Source of the DNA: Pseudomonadota bacterium
GTDB lineage: Bacteria; Pseudomonadota; Alphaproteobacteria; Acetobacterales; Acetobacteraceae
Length of the DNA stretch: 7,042 nucleotides
Direction: 5' to 3'
Assembly (NCBI GenBank): GCA_021784255.1
Contig: JAJXSZ010000164.1
Coordinates: forward strand, 1-7,042
Shown: positions 5,698-7,042 of the stretch, piece after piece
How positions within the stretch are numbered: the stretch's first letter is position 1
Layout: every line of letters begins with the position of its first letter
Notes under the pieces: generated by a model
The model's database searches: none
The model's input: only the letters and a program-made list of their open reading frames with translations
Told to the model about the DNA's origin: nothing
Made by a program: the position numbers and the translations under genes

Positions 5698-6912
5698 TCA
5701 GGCATCGAGGCCATAGGCGGTATGCAGCGCGCGGACCGCGAGCTCCGTGTAGTCCGCGGCGATCAGCACCGAGACCTTGATCTCGCTGGTCGAGATCACC
5801 TGGATGTTGATCCCCTTCGCCGCCAGCGTCGCGAACATCGTGCTGGCGACGCCGGCATGCGAGCGCATGCCCACGCCGACGACGCTGATCTTCGCGACGT
5901 CGGAATCGGCGAGCAGCGAGGCGTAGCGGACCTCGCCCCTGGCGGCCTCCAGCGTCGCCTGCGCGCGCGGCAGATCGGCGCGCGAGATGGTGAAGGTGAG
6001 GTCCGTCGAGCCGTCGGCGGAGACGTTCTGCACGATCATGTCCACATTGACGCCTGCCGCCGACAGCGGCCCGAAAATCGCCGCGGCGATCCCCGGCCGG
6101 TCCGGCACGCCGCGCACGGTCAGCTTCGCCTCGTCGCGCGAGTAGGCGATGCCGCTCACGATCTCCTGTTCCACGATCTCCTCCTCGTCGACCACCAGCG
6201 TGCCGGGTTTGTCCTCGAAACTCGAGAGCACCTGCACGCGCACCCGCTCTTTCATCGCCAGCTCGACGCTGCGCGTCTGCAAAACCTTGGCGCCGACCGA
6301 AGCCAGCTCCAGCATCTCCTCGTAGGCGATGCGCCCCAGCTTCCTCGCGCGCGGCACGATGCGCGGATCGGTGGTGTAGACCCCGTCCACGTCCGTATAG
6401 ATATCGCAACGATCGGCCTTGAGCGCGGCCGCCAGCGCGACCGCCGAGGTGTCCGAGCCGCCGCGGCCAAGGGTGGCGATGCGCTGGTCCGGCGCCAGCC
6501 CCTGGAAGCCCGCGACCACCGCGACCTGGCCCGCCTGCATGCGCCGGATCAGCTCCGCGCCCTCGATCGAGGCGATGCGCGCCTTGCCGTGCGCGGCATC
6601 GGTGCGCACGGGGATCTGCCAGCCCTGCCAGGAACGGGCATCGACGCCGATCTCCTGCAGCGCGATCGCGAGCAGGCCCGTCGTCACCTGCTCGCCGGTC
6701 GCCACCACCGTGTCATACTCGCGCGCGTCGTGCAGCGGCGACAGCTGCTGGCACCAGGCGACGAGCTGGTTGGTCGTCCCAGCCATGGCCGAGACCACCA
6801 CCGCCACCTCGTCGCCCGCTTCCACCGCGCGCCTGACCCGGCTCGCGACATTGCGGATGCGGTCGAGGTCGGCGACGGAGGTGCCGCCGAATTTCATCAC
6901 GATACGGGCCAT
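5698..6912 (-). CDS. lysC: Aspartate kinase LysC
   Basis: LysC phosphorylates L-aspartate to 4-aspartyl phosphate, the first step towards lysine, threonine, methionine and diaminopimelate for the cell wall. It has 404 residues, normal for the monofunctional type. The kinase domain (1 to about 240) shows KFGGTSV (7-13), ATGEQV (71-76), GRGGSDTSAVAL (149-160) and YTDVDGVYTTDPR (172-184). Two ACT domains follow: about 262-335, with VPDRPG (269-274) and NVDMIVQN (289-296), and about 340-404, with GVGMRSHAGVAS (346-357) and INIQVISTSEIKVSVL (368-383). The latter segment is the usual effector-binding region, so feedback inhibition by lysine and/or threonine is expected. There is no homoserine dehydrogenase fusion. 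The start at 6912 matches the usual family N-terminus, although the Shine-Dalgarno is weak. It leads the leftward run with the flavoprotein and deacylase genes. Confidence 0.96.
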   Translation of the reverse strand: MARIVMKFGGTSVADLDRIRNVASRVRRAVEAGDEVAVVVSAMAGTTNQLVAWCQQLSPLHDAREYDTVVATGEQVTTGLLAIALQEIGVDARSWQGWQIPVRTDAAHGKARIASIEGAELIRRMQAGQVAVVAGFQGLAPDQRIATLGRGGSDTSAVALAAALKADRCDIYTDVDGVYTTDPRIVPRARKLGRIAYEEMLELASVGAKVLQTRSVELAMKERVRVQVLSSFEDKPGTLVVDEEEIVEQEIVSGIAYSRDEAKLTVRGVPDRPGIAAAIFGPLSAAGVNVDMIVQNVSADGSTDLTFTISRADLPRAQATLEAARGEVRYASLLADSDVAKISVVGVGMRSHAGVASTMFATLAAKGINIQVISTSEIKVSVLIAADYTELAVRALHTAYGLDA

Positions 6913-6950
6913 GGACCGGTGCGGCAGTTGCTTGAGCGGAGAGGCGGCGT

Positions 6951-6979
6951 CACATAACGGACGCGCAGCAGCGGGGCAA
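6951..6979 (-). promoter_or_regulatory. Weak candidate promoter of lysC
   Basis: On the minus strand TTGCCC (6979-6974, 4 of 6 to the -35 consensus) and TATGTG (6956-6951, 3 of 6 to the -10 consensus) are 17 bp apart, with a start expected near 6944 and a leader of about 30 nt. The match is poor and could be chance in GC-rich DNA. Nothing resembling a lysine riboswitch or a leader peptide is visible in 6913-7042. Confidence 0.25.
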
Positions 6980-7032
6980 CATCGGGGCGGAGATGGCAGA
7001 GGCGAGAATGGCGGAGGGAAGTGAGGTCGCGG

Positions 7033-7042
7033 CGTTCGAACG
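7033..7042. other. 10-bp palindrome at the right edge of the window
   Basis: CGTTCGAACG is a perfect palindrome ending at the last base. It may continue beyond the window, so its extent and meaning cannot be judged. It lies about 120 bp upstream of lysC. Confidence 0.3.

Noticed and set aside
5691..5714. In-frame ATGs at 5705 and 5714 as starts of the nitronate monooxygenase-like gene.
   Set aside because: Both overlap the end of lysC and give extra residues without family similarity; the ATG at 5690 has GAGGA at the proper spacing.
5698..6250. Possible internal translation start in lysC giving a separate regulatory subunit, as in Bacillus subtilis aspartokinase II.
   Set aside because: There is no Met codon with a Shine-Dalgarno near the kinase/ACT boundary (residues about 235-265), so no sequence support for a second product.
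6913..7042. Lysine riboswitch or attenuator leader upstream of lysC.
   Set aside because: The space from the start codon to the window edge is only 130 bp and shows no lysine-riboswitch-like helices, Lys-rich leader peptide or terminator/antiterminator pair.

Overview
This GC-rich window (about 70% G+C by eye) looks like chromosomal DNA of an alphaproteobacterium, possibly Rhodospirillales/Acetobacteraceae. The assignment rests on base composition, protein style and the divergent oxyR-katG layout. It holds five complete protein genes in two transcriptional blocks. I see no tRNA, rRNA, CRISPR array, insertion sequence, integrase or other sign of mobility. I did not find a new multi-gene system. 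The unusual features are in regulatory DNA and in the C-terminal tail of one regulator.

Block 1 (about 1-3514) is a peroxide-stress module. katG (catalase-peroxidase) is read leftward from 2394 to 208 and ends in a strong GC hairpin at 155-183. oxyR (LysR-family peroxide sensor with both redox cysteines) is read rightward from 2510 to 3514. The 115-bp divergent region between them holds a plausible sigma-70 promoter for katG. It also holds an 8-bp inverted repeat, CATCAGGT/ACCTGATG, with arms about four helical turns apart. One arm touches the katG -35 box and the other covers the oxyR start codon, which suggests one OxyR site serving both genes. oxyR has no Shine-Dalgarno and an in-frame stop four codons upstream, so it may be leaderless. 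Its product carries an extra 40-residue tail made entirely of eight 15-bp/pentapeptide repeats.

Block 2 (3620-6912) is a leftward, operon-like run: lysC (ACT-domain aspartate kinase), then a nitronate monooxygenase-family flavoprotein 7 nt downstream, then an AstE/AspA-family zinc deacylase resembling DoeB 22 nt further on. lysC feeds the aspartate family of amino acids. The other two are of uncertain substrate and could act in amino-acid-derivative turnover or nitronate detoxification. Blocks 1 and 2 converge at 3515-3619, a 105-bp spacer with a GC palindrome and a 9-bp direct repeat but no clear intrinsic terminator. The left end (1-207) and right end (6913-7042) are intergenic.
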